A stretch of DNA of 64,000 nt, taken from the NCBI GenBank assembly GCA_003576845.1, contig QEVJ01000003.1, forward strand, positions 61,713-125,712, written 5' to 3'. Source of the stretch: Planctomycetota bacterium (GTDB lineage: Bacteria; Planctomycetota; Planctomycetia; Pirellulales; PLA5). The notes under the pieces are model-generated. The model was not told where the DNA came from. It searched no databases and worked only from the letters and a program-made list of their open reading frames with translations. This document shows positions 16,839 through 24,752 of this stretch, in pieces. Every line of letters begins with the position of its first letter. Within the stretch, counting starts at the first letter, position 1. The translations under genes were made by a program, and so were the position numbers.

Positions 16839-18047
16839 TCACTCATCACTTCTTCCCTCTGTGCCCTCCGTGTCCTCTGTGGTGAATCCCTCACCGCCAC
16901 CCACAAACTCGAACGAAGCCACCGCCCGTCCCTCCGCCGCGCGATAATCCTTCACGAACTCCGGCCCGCGCCGTCGCCCGCCGCGCCGAAACGACACGGC
17001 CCGCCACCGCGGCGACTTCTTGCAATGCCCGATCACCGCCGGATGGCTCGCCGTGATGTTCAGCCGCTTTCCTTCCGCGCGATGCAGCTCCGCGACCGCC
17101 TCGGCGAACTTCATCCCCACGCCCAAGCCCTGATAATCCGGCAGAGTCACGATCCGTGAAATCCGCCAATGCCCTTTGCGTCCAATGCACGCGAGCGTCG
17201 CGCAAAACGCCACTGGCGCCTCGCCGATCCGCGCCAAAAAGCACCGCGCCCGCACGCTCAAGCCCCCGCTCAAATAGTGATGACGCGCAAACAGTTTCCA
17301 CAAATGTGCTCGGCAACGAACGACTTCCACGCGGATGTCCGGTCGCCGAAGCCGCCTCCAGTCGGTCTCGCCGGTCGCCATGTCGAGCGTCCAATCCGGC
17401 TCGAGCCACTCCGCCACGTCGCGATGACACGTCACCGCCACGAACCGGCACGGCGCCCGCCCGCTCCGCACCGCCCGCGAAATCGCCGCCGACCCAAACT
17501 GCGCCACCTGCCGATCCACCACGCTCGTGAACTCATCAAACGCCACGATCGGCAGCACCTCACCCCTTTCGTGTTTTCGCGCTTTCGTGATCCCATCTTC
17601 GCACCGCTCGACGAGCGCGCAATGTTCGACGAGCGCGCTCGCCAGCGCCCGCGCCAAGTCGCAGCGAAACCGCTCTCCGCCCGACAGCACGTGATACGGC
17701 TTCACCCAACTCGGCGGCGAGCTAAACCCGACCGCCGTGAACAACTCGACGATCGTCCGCGCCGGCAACTCGCCCACGCCGTCGATCACCGCCCGGTCCG
17801 CCGGCCAGGCCCCGCGCTCGTACAACCGCGCGCCGAACAACCGCCGCGCCACGGTCGACTTCCCGCTTCCCGACGGCCCGACAATGAGCCCAATCCGCCA
17901 ATCTCGGTCCGGTTCCGCACCATCGAGCTCCGGCGGTTCGACGACAAACGTCTCGCGCAGCTTCTCCGCCAGCGGCAAGTCAAACATTCCCGCCACCTGC
18001 GCGACGCGAAAACTCTCGAACACGGGACACTCGACGTGGAGTTGCAT
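16839..18047 (-). CDS. ABC-type ATPase fused to a GNAT-like acetyltransferase
   Basis: In this 402-residue protein residues 45-240 are an ABC-class ATPase: Walker A GPSGSGKST (57-65), signature LSGGERFR (121-128), Walker B PIVAFDEF (166-173) and a switch-like AVTCHRD. Residues 250-385 resemble a GNAT domain (HHYLSGG, RIVTLPDYQGLGVG as the acetyl-CoA loop). It has no membrane domain, so it is not a transporter. Adjacent ParB and terminase genes suggest a phage DNA-handling or DNA-modification role; similarity to Mom-like GNAT proteins of phage is a guess. The last 14 residues (TTEDTEGTEGRSDE) come from a repeat that has entered the 3' end. Confidence 0.75.
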   Translation of the reverse strand: MQLHVECPVFESFRVAQVAGMFDLPLAEKLRETFVVEPPELDGAEPDRDWRIGLIVGPSGSGKSTVARRLFGARLYERGAWPADRAVIDGVGELPARTIVELFTAVGFSSPPSWVKPYHVLSGGERFRCDLARALASALVEHCALVERCEDGITKARKHERGEVLPIVAFDEFTSVVDRQVAQFGSAAISRAVRSGRAPCRFVAVTCHRDVAEWLEPDWTLDMATGETDWRRLRRPDIRVEVVRCRAHLWKLFARHHYLSGGLSVRARCFLARIGEAPVAFCATLACIGRKGHWRISRIVTLPDYQGLGVGMKFAEAVAELHRAEGKRLNITASHPAVIGHCKKSPRWRAVSFRRGGRRRGPEFVKDYRAAEGRAVASFEFVGGGEGFTTEDTEGTEGRSDE

Positions 18048-18052
18048 AGCAG

Positions 18053-18190
18053 GGGTCTGGGTTCAGGGGTCGGGGGTCAGCAAAAGGATTCGGGATTCAG
18101 GATTCGGGATTCGGGGAACACTCCATCCGTTCATCACTCATCGTTCATCAATCATCAATCATCACTGATATTCCAATCGCTCATCGAGCA
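18053..18190. repeat. Simple repeats between the ParB-like and ABC-GNAT genes
   Basis: The stretch holds GGGTCTGGGTTCAGGGGTC / GGATTCGGGATTCAGGATTC units (18053-18118) followed by TTCATCACTCATCGTTCATC units (to 18190). Both unit types recur elsewhere in the window in gaps between genes. Confidence 0.7.
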
Positions 18191-18249
18191 TTAACGCGCA
18201 CATTCCCCTCGACCCTCAATCCTCGATCCTCACTCCTCACTCCTCGCCG

Positions 18250-18807
18250 TCACAACGCCAGCACCCGACACTTCCTCCCCGCCGCAACCATCTCGTCGTA
18301 CACCGCCCGCTGCTCGTCCTCGTCCGCGCAATCGACGATCACCTGAAACACCCGCGGAATCTCGATCTCCGGCGGCGGCGGAATCGGCGGCAACGGCACT
18401 CCCGCGTGCTCCATCGCCAGGTCCGCGAGCAACTGCTCGACCCGCGCGTCGTCCGTCTGCAAGTTCGCCAACAGCGCCGCGAGCGCCTCTTCGTCCGTCT
18501 CGGCCATCGCGGCGAGCGGGTCGTGCGTCGCCAGAAGCATGTCCGCCTCCTTCTCCGTCACGTCGAGCACGAGCACCGGCACCAATTCGTCCGGCGTCGT
18601 CTCGGCGCGCAAGTGACCGTCAATCAGTTCGAGCGCGTCGTCGTCGGTCTCCCGCGCCAAGAGCGCCCCGGCGTATCCGATCTCCTCTAGCAAGCCGCGA
18701 AGCGCTGCGCGCTGTTTCTCGGAATGCTTCCGCCAATTCCGCGGATTCGCCCGCAAATCCCGAGCCTTCACCCGCCGCAACTCCACAATCCGATCGCGTA
18801 TCGTCAT
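18250..18807 (-). CDS. ParB-like protein of a phage packaging module
   Basis: This 185-residue protein begins with a ParB/Srx-like domain: ANPRNWRKHSEKQRAALRGLL, then LIDGHLRAETTPDELVPVLVLD, where the DGH/RAE segment corresponds to the ParB nucleotide-binding motif. The remainder is acidic and helical with a Pro-rich linker. Stand-alone ParB domains are common beside phage terminases and DNA-modification genes. The frame can begin at TTG 18813, but ATG 18807 is preferred. Confidence 0.8.
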   Translation of the reverse strand: MTIRDRIVELRRVKARDLRANPRNWRKHSEKQRAALRGLLEEIGYAGALLARETDDDALELIDGHLRAETTPDELVPVLVLDVTEKEADMLLATHDPLAAMAETDEEALAALLANLQTDDARVEQLLADLAMEHAGVPLPPIPPPPEIEIPRVFQVIVDCADEDEQRAVYDEMVAAGRKCRVLAL

Positions 18808-18859
18808 TGCCAATGCCTTTGATAGAGTCGTTTGCAGCTAACCAGTCCTATAAGCGCGT

Positions 18860-19027
18860 TGATATGGTTAGTTTTCTAACGCAGAGGGCGCAGAGGATTC
18901 GCAGAGGGCGCAGAGGAGGAATGTGAAGGCTACGCCATCGGGCCCGCTGCGTCGTATTTGTTTTGTGCGTTCTCTGCGTCCTCTGCGCGCCCTCCGTGCC
19001 CTCTGCGTTAAAAAACTAACCCACTCG
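18860..19027. repeat. AACGCAGAGG-family element, copy 4
   Basis: The left arm from GGTTAGTTTTCTAACGCAGA carries GGGCGCAGAGG units. The right arm has CCCTCTGCGTTAAAAAACTA and ends near ACCCACTCG. It fills most of the gap 18814-19075. Confidence 0.8.
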
Positions 19028-19075
19028 TTTCTTCGCTGATCCCAAGAGTCCGCACATCCGCCGCGTCCAAGTGCA

Positions 19076-19264
19076 TCAGCGCGCCTCCAGCTTCCGCTCC
19101 AGCTTCGCGATCGCCTGCTTGAGGTGCACGATCTCGTTCTCGATCACCGCTTGCTTCGTCCACAACGTGACGATGATCACGCCGACCGCGATCGCGTTGC
19201 TGATTGCGATCTTCCACCACTCGCCCGCCGAAAGCGAAACCCGCACGCCGTCGGAACGAACCAT
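19076..19264 (-). CDS. Small membrane protein with coiled coil
   Basis: This 62-residue protein has a transmembrane helix (about 18-40; KIAISNAIAVGVIIVTLW) followed by a coiled coil (VIENEIVHLKQAIAKLERKLEAR). GAGGTGG before ATG 19264 supports the start. Such one-helix/coiled-coil proteins occur in phage lysis and structural regions, but no specific family is claimed. Confidence 0.65.
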   Translation of the reverse strand: MVRSDGVRVSLSAGEWWKIAISNAIAVGVIIVTLWTKQAVIENEIVHLKQAIAKLERKLEAR

Positions 19265-19307
19265 GACCCACCTCGTTTCCGCTAACGACTCGATCCGTAG
19301 CCCAAAA

Positions 19308-19401
19308 CTGTAGGAGGCGAATCCTTTCGCCGACCGATCGACCGATGAACTCCAACGTCGCCGCGACCACGCCACTCGACGAAAGGACTCGCCTCCTACA
19401 G
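19308..19401. repeat. CTGTAGGAGGCGA inverted repeat
   Basis: A left arm CTGTAGGAGGCGAATCCTTT (continuing CGCC) and a right arm ending GGACTCGCCTCCTACAG are near-perfect reverse complements of 24 bp around about 46 bp. A partial copy (TAGGAGGCGACTCCGTTCG) lies at about 23900. It is MITE-like. Confidence 0.75.
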
Positions 19402-19450
19402 ACGCGCTTCACACGCTCGATGCCAATTACAATCACCGCCGCGAGCCGCG

Positions 19451-19783
19451 TTACCGCACCACCGTCCGCACCCGCGTTACGCTCCGCGCCCGACTCGGCC
19501 GCACGACCAGCGGCCGCACGGCAACACCGCGAACGGTACGTACCGCCACCGCCGAGCGGCCATAGTCTTGCAGCACCACCGGCGCCTCAAGCGGAACGAC
19601 CGCCAACGGCGCAACGACCAGCGGACTTACCGTCGTTGTCGCCAGCGGCACACTCACGTGCCCCACAACGCAATCGACCGCCCGAGTGCTCACGACCGCG
19701 CGGTCGCAAGCCGCCGCAGACCGCTCCGCCGCAACCAATAGCGCGAGCCCGCAAATCGCCCAACCCCACGCACGCCATGCCAT
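19451..19783 (-). CDS. Small exported Val/Arg-rich protein
   Basis: This 110-residue protein has a signal peptide (1-24; WAICGLALLVAAERSAAA) and a Val/Pro/Arg-rich mature part without a known domain. AAGGAG precedes ATG 19783 and the gene starts 3 bp after the cytochrome-like gene's TGA, so the two form an operon. Function is unknown. Confidence 0.6.
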   Translation of the reverse strand: MAWRAWGWAICGLALLVAAERSAAACDRAVVSTRAVDCVVGHVSVPLATTTVSPLVVAPLAVVPLEAPVVLQDYGRSAVAVRTVRGVAVRPLVVRPSRARSVTRVRTVVR

Positions 19784-19786
19784 AAC

Positions 19787-20638
19787 TCACTCTCCTTTCG
19801 CAGAAGTCCGAGAAACCCCTTCCGTCAACTCGTACAACAACTCGCCGGCCACATCGTCGGCGAGCGTCTTTCCCTTCGGCATTTTCCCCGCGAGCACCGC
19901 CCGCATCGCCGCGAGCCGCGCATCGCTCGAAAGCCTCCCATCGAGCCGCACGCCACCCTTCGCCTGCGGCCCACGATGACACGCCAAACAGTGCTCGGCC
20001 ACCAGCGACCGTGCGCGGTCCGCATCCTCGCGCGGCAACGAATCCTCCGCCGCCGCGCGAGCCGTGTTCTCTGCGTTGTTCGCAAGCTGTTCCTGCCGCC
20101 ACCGCCGGAATGCCTCGAACTCCGCCCGCAACGTCGCCTCGCCCTCCGCCTCGCGCGGCCCAAACACGTAATACGCTCCGCCCGGCTGCACCACGGCCAC
20201 CGGCGTCGCCACCGGCACGGCAAACGGCACAACCACAAGCCCCGTATCCAATCGCACCACCGCCCGCTCCCGCCCGAAGCCGGCATCCGCCAGAAATCCC
20301 ACCCCCAGCAACGAAGCCCAGCCGAAACATCGGGCGACTAACGAGAAACGAGCCGGTACTTTTCTAACGCAGAGGGCGCAGAGGTTGTGCAGAGGTCGCG
20401 GACAATACATTCCAACGCCGACGTCTTCAGCGTTCTCCAAGTACTCGACGTTGTTCATCCGCGTCCATCTGCGCCATCTGTGAATGAGCCGAGTCCCAAC
20501 AGCCAAGATCGACGACGCGCTCGCTTCTCCGCGTCCTCTGCGCAACCTCCGCGCCCTCTGCGTTAAAGAAGCCAACCAACTCGCCATCGCAAGACCGCTC
20601 CAGTGTCGCCACACGACGCCAATCGTGTTCGTTCCCAT
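19787..20638 (-). CDS. c-type cytochrome-like protein interrupted near its N-terminus by a repeat element
   Basis: The frame from ATG 20638 (GAGGTG ribosome site) is open for 283 residues. The C-terminal half contains the haem site CLACH in VAEHCLACHRGPQAKGGVRL, like planctomycete cytochromes that share CxxCH and a GG.R/LDGR context. Residues about 19-96 are encoded by an AACGCAGAGG-family element (20349-20583) lying in what should be the signal peptide: MGTNTIGVVWRHWSG on one side and LVARCFGWASLLGVGF on the other. The frame stays open through the insert, so the gene may be a recent disruption or may still make a protein. Confidence 0.6.
   Translation of the reverse strand: MGTNTIGVVWRHWSGLAMASWLASLTQRARRLRRGRGEASASSILAVGTRLIHRWRRWTRMNNVEYLENAEDVGVGMYCPRPLHNLCALCVRKVPARFSLVARCFGWASLLGVGFLADAGFGRERAVVRLDTGLVVVPFAVPVATPVAVVQPGGAYYVFGPREAEGEATLRAEFEAFRRWRQEQLANNAENTARAAAEDSLPREDADRARSLVAEHCLACHRGPQAKGGVRLDGRLSSDARLAAMRAVLAGKMPKGKTLADDVAGELLYELTEGVSRTSAKGE
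20349..20583. repeat. AACGCAGAGG-family element, copy 5, inside a gene
   Basis: The ends are CGAGCCGGTACTTTTCTAAC at the left and CGTTAAAGAAGCCAACCAAC at the right, with GCAGAGGGCGCAGAGG-type arms. The interior includes a half copy of the CATCTGCGCCATCTGTG repeat (about 20462-20485). Confidence 0.8.
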
Positions 20639-20673
20639 AATCGCACCTCGATTGTGAATGAGCCAAGTCACCG

Positions 20674-22038
20674 CTACCGCGGCGCAACGAGCACCGCCGC
20701 CTCCGCAAACGACGCCTCCCACTGCTGCCGTTGCACGGCAATGCCCGCCGCCAGCGCCAGCAACACCGGATCGCGCGATGCCGCGAGCCCCTTGAGCTCC
20801 ACCACTCCCAACTCCCGCCGCGCCCGCTCGGCGTCGACCAGCTCATTCGCATACCCGCCATACGCGCGCCCCAGCCCCGCCGCGAGTTGCTTCACCGTCA
20901 TCCCGCCCGTCGCCCGCGCCACCGTTTCCGCATAGTCCGCGCGATCCCGCGCCGCCTGCTTTTCGAGCCTCGCCGGATCGTAAAACGCCGCCAGCGCCTC
21001 GGCCGTCTCCTTGTCCGCGACAACCAGCTTCGCCCCCTTCGCATCGAGCCGCCGCTGATCGTCCACGAACGGCCGCAAGCCATCCTCGACGTGACACCGC
21101 ACGCACGACAACATCGGCACGAGCACGCCGTCGCCGTGCGGATCGGTGTCGTCCTTCGCTAACCGGTCCGGCACGCTGTCCTGCCGCGCGCCCTTCGCGT
21201 CGAACAGCGCGAACCAATGCGGCCCGTTCGGTTTCGCCGCGATGTGCTCGCTCGCGTCGAAACCGCCCGAAAACGTCGGGTTGCGCAGCGGGTCCTTCGC
21301 CGGATCGTCGCCGAACGTGTCGTAGGTTTGCCACACGCCGCCCGCGGGTCCCTGCCACCGCGACACGCGCCGCGGCTTTCGCGTCACGCCGGAGTAAATC
21401 AAGTTCGCCCCGCGATTCGCCCGCAGCGCCACGACTGCCCGCGGATCGACGCCGACCAGCTTGTGCCACTCGCCGAGCGTCGCGCCGATTCCGGCCAGGC
21501 GATAGTAGTGCGGCGGCGTGGTCGCCTTGGCGATGAACCAATCGCCGCGCACGATCGCCCCGCCGCTCGCCGTCATTTCGCGCAACCGCCGCGCCGCATC
21601 CAGCCCGACCCAGCCGCCGTCCGTGTAAACCGTCGTCTTTTTGTTCGTTCGCGGGTCGAGCGCCTCCGTCGTGATGTGCCAATACGGCTCGCGGTCGGCC
21701 ACGAGCGCCTCCCACGCTTCGGCCGGCAGCTTGTAATCGTGCAAGTCGATCCGCACGAGCGTGCTTCCGTCCGCGTCGACCACGCGCGGCTCGACGAGCT
21801 TCGCACTCCGCGACACCGCATTGAGCACGAACGACAACACGGCCCGCTGCTCCGCCCGTTCGCGCTCGCTCGCGTGATAAACCGACACATACCGCGTCGC
21901 CCGCCACCCTTCGGCCGCGACGTTCCGCGACAAATCGTCCACCGCCGCCGCCAACTCGCTCGCCGGATTCGCCGCCAACAACGGCAACGACGCGCCAAGC
22001 ATCAGGCCGCAACTCAACGATCGAAGCAATACGCGCAC
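20674..22038 (-). CDS. Exported haem-binding-site protein (c-type cytochrome-like)
   Basis: This 454-residue protein has a signal peptide (1-23; LLRSLSCGLMLGASLPLLAA) and a single CVRCH haem site in MLSCVRCHVEDGLRP (about residue 305). The N-terminal region has no recognisable family. GGGAG lies 9 bp upstream of GTG 22038, favouring it over TTG 22044. It ends 35 bp before the next cytochrome-like gene on the same strand, so joint electron transfer or shared localisation is plausible. The partner enzyme is unknown. Confidence 0.7.
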   Translation of the reverse strand: MRVLLRSLSCGLMLGASLPLLAANPASELAAAVDDLSRNVAAEGWRATRYVSVYHASERERAEQRAVLSFVLNAVSRSAKLVEPRVVDADGSTLVRIDLHDYKLPAEAWEALVADREPYWHITTEALDPRTNKKTTVYTDGGWVGLDAARRLREMTASGGAIVRGDWFIAKATTPPHYYRLAGIGATLGEWHKLVGVDPRAVVALRANRGANLIYSGVTRKPRRVSRWQGPAGGVWQTYDTFGDDPAKDPLRNPTFSGGFDASEHIAAKPNGPHWFALFDAKGARQDSVPDRLAKDDTDPHGDGVLVPMLSCVRCHVEDGLRPFVDDQRRLDAKGAKLVVADKETAEALAAFYDPARLEKQAARDRADYAETVARATGGMTVKQLAAGLGRAYGGYANELVDAERARRELGVVELKGLAASRDPVLLALAAGIAVQRQQWEASFAEAAVLVAPR

Positions 22039-22126
22039 GATCAATCTCTCCCGTCAACCGTTTCCGTCCGCCAACTGCCCACAGCGCACTGCCCACCGAA
22101 AGAAAACTTGTAGCCGCCGGAATCGC

Positions 22127-22177
22127 CTCTGCGTCCTCTGCGAAACCTCCGCGCCCTCTGCGTCAAAAAACGTACCC
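22127..22177. repeat. Half element of the AACGCAGAGG family
   Basis: Only a right-arm sequence is present, with CCTCTGCGAAACCTCCGCGC and CCCTCTGCGTCAAAAAACG. It lies between the subtilisin-like gene and the cytochrome-like gene. Confidence 0.65.
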
Positions 22178-22206
22178 GCCTCAAATCCGCCGCCGCCAAG
22201 GGCTGG

Positions 22207-23241
22207 TCAAGTCGTCTCCACCACGCGCGCTTGCGGAATAAAAATTGTCACGCCAGGCAAAGGCGGATCGTTCGGCCGCGGAGCCGCTCCCGGCGGTCCC
22301 GCCAATAGCGCTTCCGGATTGATGAGGCCGAATCCAAACGCCGGGTCGTGCCCCACCGGTCCCGCGTCCGTCGCCGTCCGCCGCAAATGCTCGCGCAGTT
22401 CGCCGTTGTTTCGCACCGGCGTCGCGCCGCCTTGCGTACGATGCTTCGCGAGCATCAGCGCCACGACGCCTGTCACGAACGGCGTCGCCATCGACGTTCC
22501 GGAAAGCCGCGCGTACCGCCCGCCGGGAAACGTCGACAGCACGTCCGCCCCCGGCGCGCAAATGTCGACCTCCGGTCCGCGGCTCGAAAACCGCGCGACT
22601 TGCCCGAAGCGATCGACCGCGCCCACCGCGATCGTCGTCTCCCACCGCGCCGGATAATTGACCGCGTCGTCGCGTCCCTCGTTTCCCGCTGCACATATCA
22701 CGAATCGCCCCGCGGCCACCGCCCGCTCGATCGCCGCGCGAATCGCGTCGCTCGGATCCGGCGATCCCAAGCTCAGCGACAACACGTCCGCGCCCGACTC
22801 GACGGCCCAGGCGATTCCCGCGGCCACTTCCGCGCTCGTTCCGCTGCCGTCGTCGCCGAGCACTTTCGCCGCGAGCAACCGGCACTCGGGCGCGACGCCG
22901 ACCACGCCCCGCTCGTTCCGCCGCGCTGCGATCGTGCCCGCCACGTGCGTTCCGTGCCCGTGCGCGTCCTCCGCGCCGCGCGGCGAGTCGGTGAAATCCC
23001 GCATCGCGTCGATCGCGCCGCCGAGGTCCGGGTGCTGCGCGTCGATGCCCGTGTCGAGCACCGCGACGCGAATTCCCTCGCCGCGCGTCGCCTTCCATTG
23101 CTCCGGCACGCGATAGGCCGCCAAACCCCAGTCGATCGTCTCCGCCAGCGCCGCGTAAGTCGCCTCGACGCGCAAGGGCGGCAACCGAAAGATCGGATCG
23201 CGTGCATACGTTCGGTTCGCAAGTTCGCATGCTCGTTTCAT
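22207..23241 (-). CDS. Subtilisin-like serine protease (S8), no signal peptide
   Basis: This 344-residue S8 peptidase has a complete triad: Asp63 in VAVLDTGID, His96 in GHGTHVAGTI and Ser250 in LSGTSMATPF, with oxyanion Asn187 in AAGNEG. There is no signal peptide or long propeptide, so it is probably cytoplasmic or processed after assembly. Its ATG overlaps the TGA of the upstream 136-residue gene (ATGA at 23238-23241). The substrate is unknown. It lies upstream of the phage-like genes on the same strand, but a link is not shown. Confidence 0.88.
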   Translation of the reverse strand: MKRACELANRTYARDPIFRLPPLRVEATYAALAETIDWGLAAYRVPEQWKATRGEGIRVAVLDTGIDAQHPDLGGAIDAMRDFTDSPRGAEDAHGHGTHVAGTIAARRNERGVVGVAPECRLLAAKVLGDDGSGTSAEVAAGIAWAVESGADVLSLSLGSPDPSDAIRAAIERAVAAGRFVICAAGNEGRDDAVNYPARWETTIAVGAVDRFGQVARFSSRGPEVDICAPGADVLSTFPGGRYARLSGTSMATPFVTGVVALMLAKHRTQGGATPVRNNGELREHLRRTATDAGPVGHDPAFGFGLINPEALLAGPPGAAPRPNDPPLPGVTIFIPQARVVETT

Positions 23242-23648
23242 GACCGCCCCCGCAGCAAACGGAACAGCTCGATCAACTCCAACACGATCGGCAGCCAGTC
23301 GGTAATCGCCGTCGCCGACAACACGACTTCCGCGTCCGCCGTCTGGATTCGCAATCCCTTCTCGTGGTTGCGGGCCGTAGCCGCTTGCGCCGCCAGGCGC
23401 ACGAGTGCGAGCACCAGCTCGAACACCGCCTCGTTGTCGAGCGCGGACTGCAAACGCTGCAGCCACGTCGCGTCCAGCCCGACGAGCTTGCCCAGCGACA
23501 GGGCCAACTCGATCACCCGCCGCAATCCGGCTGGCGTGGTGATCGGTTCGTCGAGCCGCCCCAAGCTCTTGAGCAGCGCGACGAGTTCCTTGAGCGAAGC
23601 AAACCGGCCCGCAACAACGGCGGCCGGTGCAAGCGACGATGCGGCCAT
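23238..23648 (-). CDS. Helical protein coupled to the S8 protease
   Basis: This 136-residue Leu/Ala-rich helical protein (SLKELVALLKSLGRLDEP; DWLPIVLELIELFRLL) has no recognised family. GGGAGG before ATG 23648 is a strong ribosome site. The stop/start overlap with the protease gene suggests a partner, inhibitor or chaperone, though that is only positional. Confidence 0.7.
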   Translation of the reverse strand: MAASSLAPAAVVAGRFASLKELVALLKSLGRLDEPITTPAGLRRVIELALSLGKLVGLDATWLQRLQSALDNEAVFELVLALVRLAAQAATARNHEKGLRIQTADAEVVLSATAITDWLPIVLELIELFRLLRGRS

Positions 23649-23734
23649 AAAACGCCTCCCGTGGTAAGAGAAACGAACGCGCACGGACCGTCGCTCGTTG
23701 CGTTGCCGTCTCGCGCCGCCAGCGTGGCGACACG

Positions 23735-23775
23735 AAAAAAGCCCGAACGCGCCGACGATCGGCGGCCTGGGCTTT
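23735..23775 (-). terminator. Rho-independent terminator
   Basis: On the minus strand an AAAGCCC...GGGCTTT stem with inner GCCG/CGGC pairing is followed by a run of six T (23740-23735). It probably ends the transcript of the PilZ gene (24013-24435) before the protease operon. Confidence 0.75.
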
Positions 23776-24012
23776 GTGAGATACCCGACGTTACGTCAGG
23801 CTCGCGAAATACCGCTTAGGCTTTGCATACCATAGCAGATCGCCGCGGCGATTTCAAGGAAGTTTTTTACACCCGCAGCAAGTTTTTCCGAAACGATCGT
23901 AGGAGGCGACTCCGTTCGAGGTCGGCATTCAACCGCATTTTTCATTCTTCATTTTTCATTTTGCCTTCTGCCTTCTCTCCGCGTCTCTGCGCCTCGGCGG
24001 TGAAAGCAACGC

Positions 24013-24435
24013 TCAAATCTCCAGCGTCCCCAACTCCGGATACTCGCCCGACGGCACGATCTCCGTCACTTGAATGCCGCACTGCCACAATCCCGCCCCG
24101 ATCGGGCTTTGATGCTTCACGTCGCCGCGAAAGTACGTCGTCGTGCCGTCCCAGGCCATCACCACGACCGCTTCGTCGGTTCCCAGCGCTTCGTCGAGAA
24201 TCACGGAAAAGCCGATGCTGGAAAACTCCTTGGTCACCGTCGCCTTTGCCGCGGCCACGTCCACCACGTTCCCCAGCGCCGGAACCACATACACGGGAAT
24301 CGTCAAATTCAACCGCCGTTCCTCGCGCTCCCCGAGAGCGTAAGCTTCGAGCGTCGGGCTGTGATTGTTGACGATCTTCGTCAAATAGCCCTGGGCATCC
24401 TTCATCCGCCGCGATTTGCTGGAGAACGAGAGCAC
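24013..24435 (-). CDS. PilZ-domain protein
   Basis: This 140-residue protein matches PilZ architecture: GEREERRLNLTIPVYVV near residue 50 (an Arg-rich RxxxR-like site) and FSSIGFSVIL (SxxG motif), ending with the WQCGIQVTEI strand. PilZ domains bind c-di-GMP. GTG 24435 with AAGGA 9 bp upstream is a better start than ATG 24405. The wider open frame upstream is not used. It may respond to signals from regulators such as the HD-GYP protein at 62406. Confidence 0.75.
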   Translation of the reverse strand: MLSFSSKSRRMKDAQGYLTKIVNNHSPTLEAYALGEREERRLNLTIPVYVVPALGNVVDVAAAKATVTKEFSSIGFSVILDEALGTDEAVVVMAWDGTTTYFRGDVKHQSPIGAGLWQCGIQVTEIVPSGEYPELGTLEI

Positions 24436-24752
24436 GGGATGGCTTCCTTCTGAACGAGCGTGATTTTTCGGCCCGGCGATCGGCCGCGACAACGACCGTC
24501 GCACGTCGGCCGGCAGCACCCAACGCGCCCGCTGGGTGCAGAGTCCCCCCGGGCGTACATTAAAAGGATACTTCGCGCCGCAAAATCGTTGCGCCGACCG
24601 ACGGCGATTTGCGCGATCCCGCACATCCGCCCGACGCGATTTCCACAATGGCGCTCGCGCCAAACGGTGCGGTCGTGACGGTTGTCCGGCTTGCGCGAAC
24701 GTGTTTACCTTCCAACGCGCCAATCCGGTCGCAGGCCGCGGTTTCCCAACAC

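Noticed and set aside
13007..23648. Complete prophage
   Set aside because: No capsid, tail, lysis, integrase or attachment-site evidence; only packaging-related genes can be supported.
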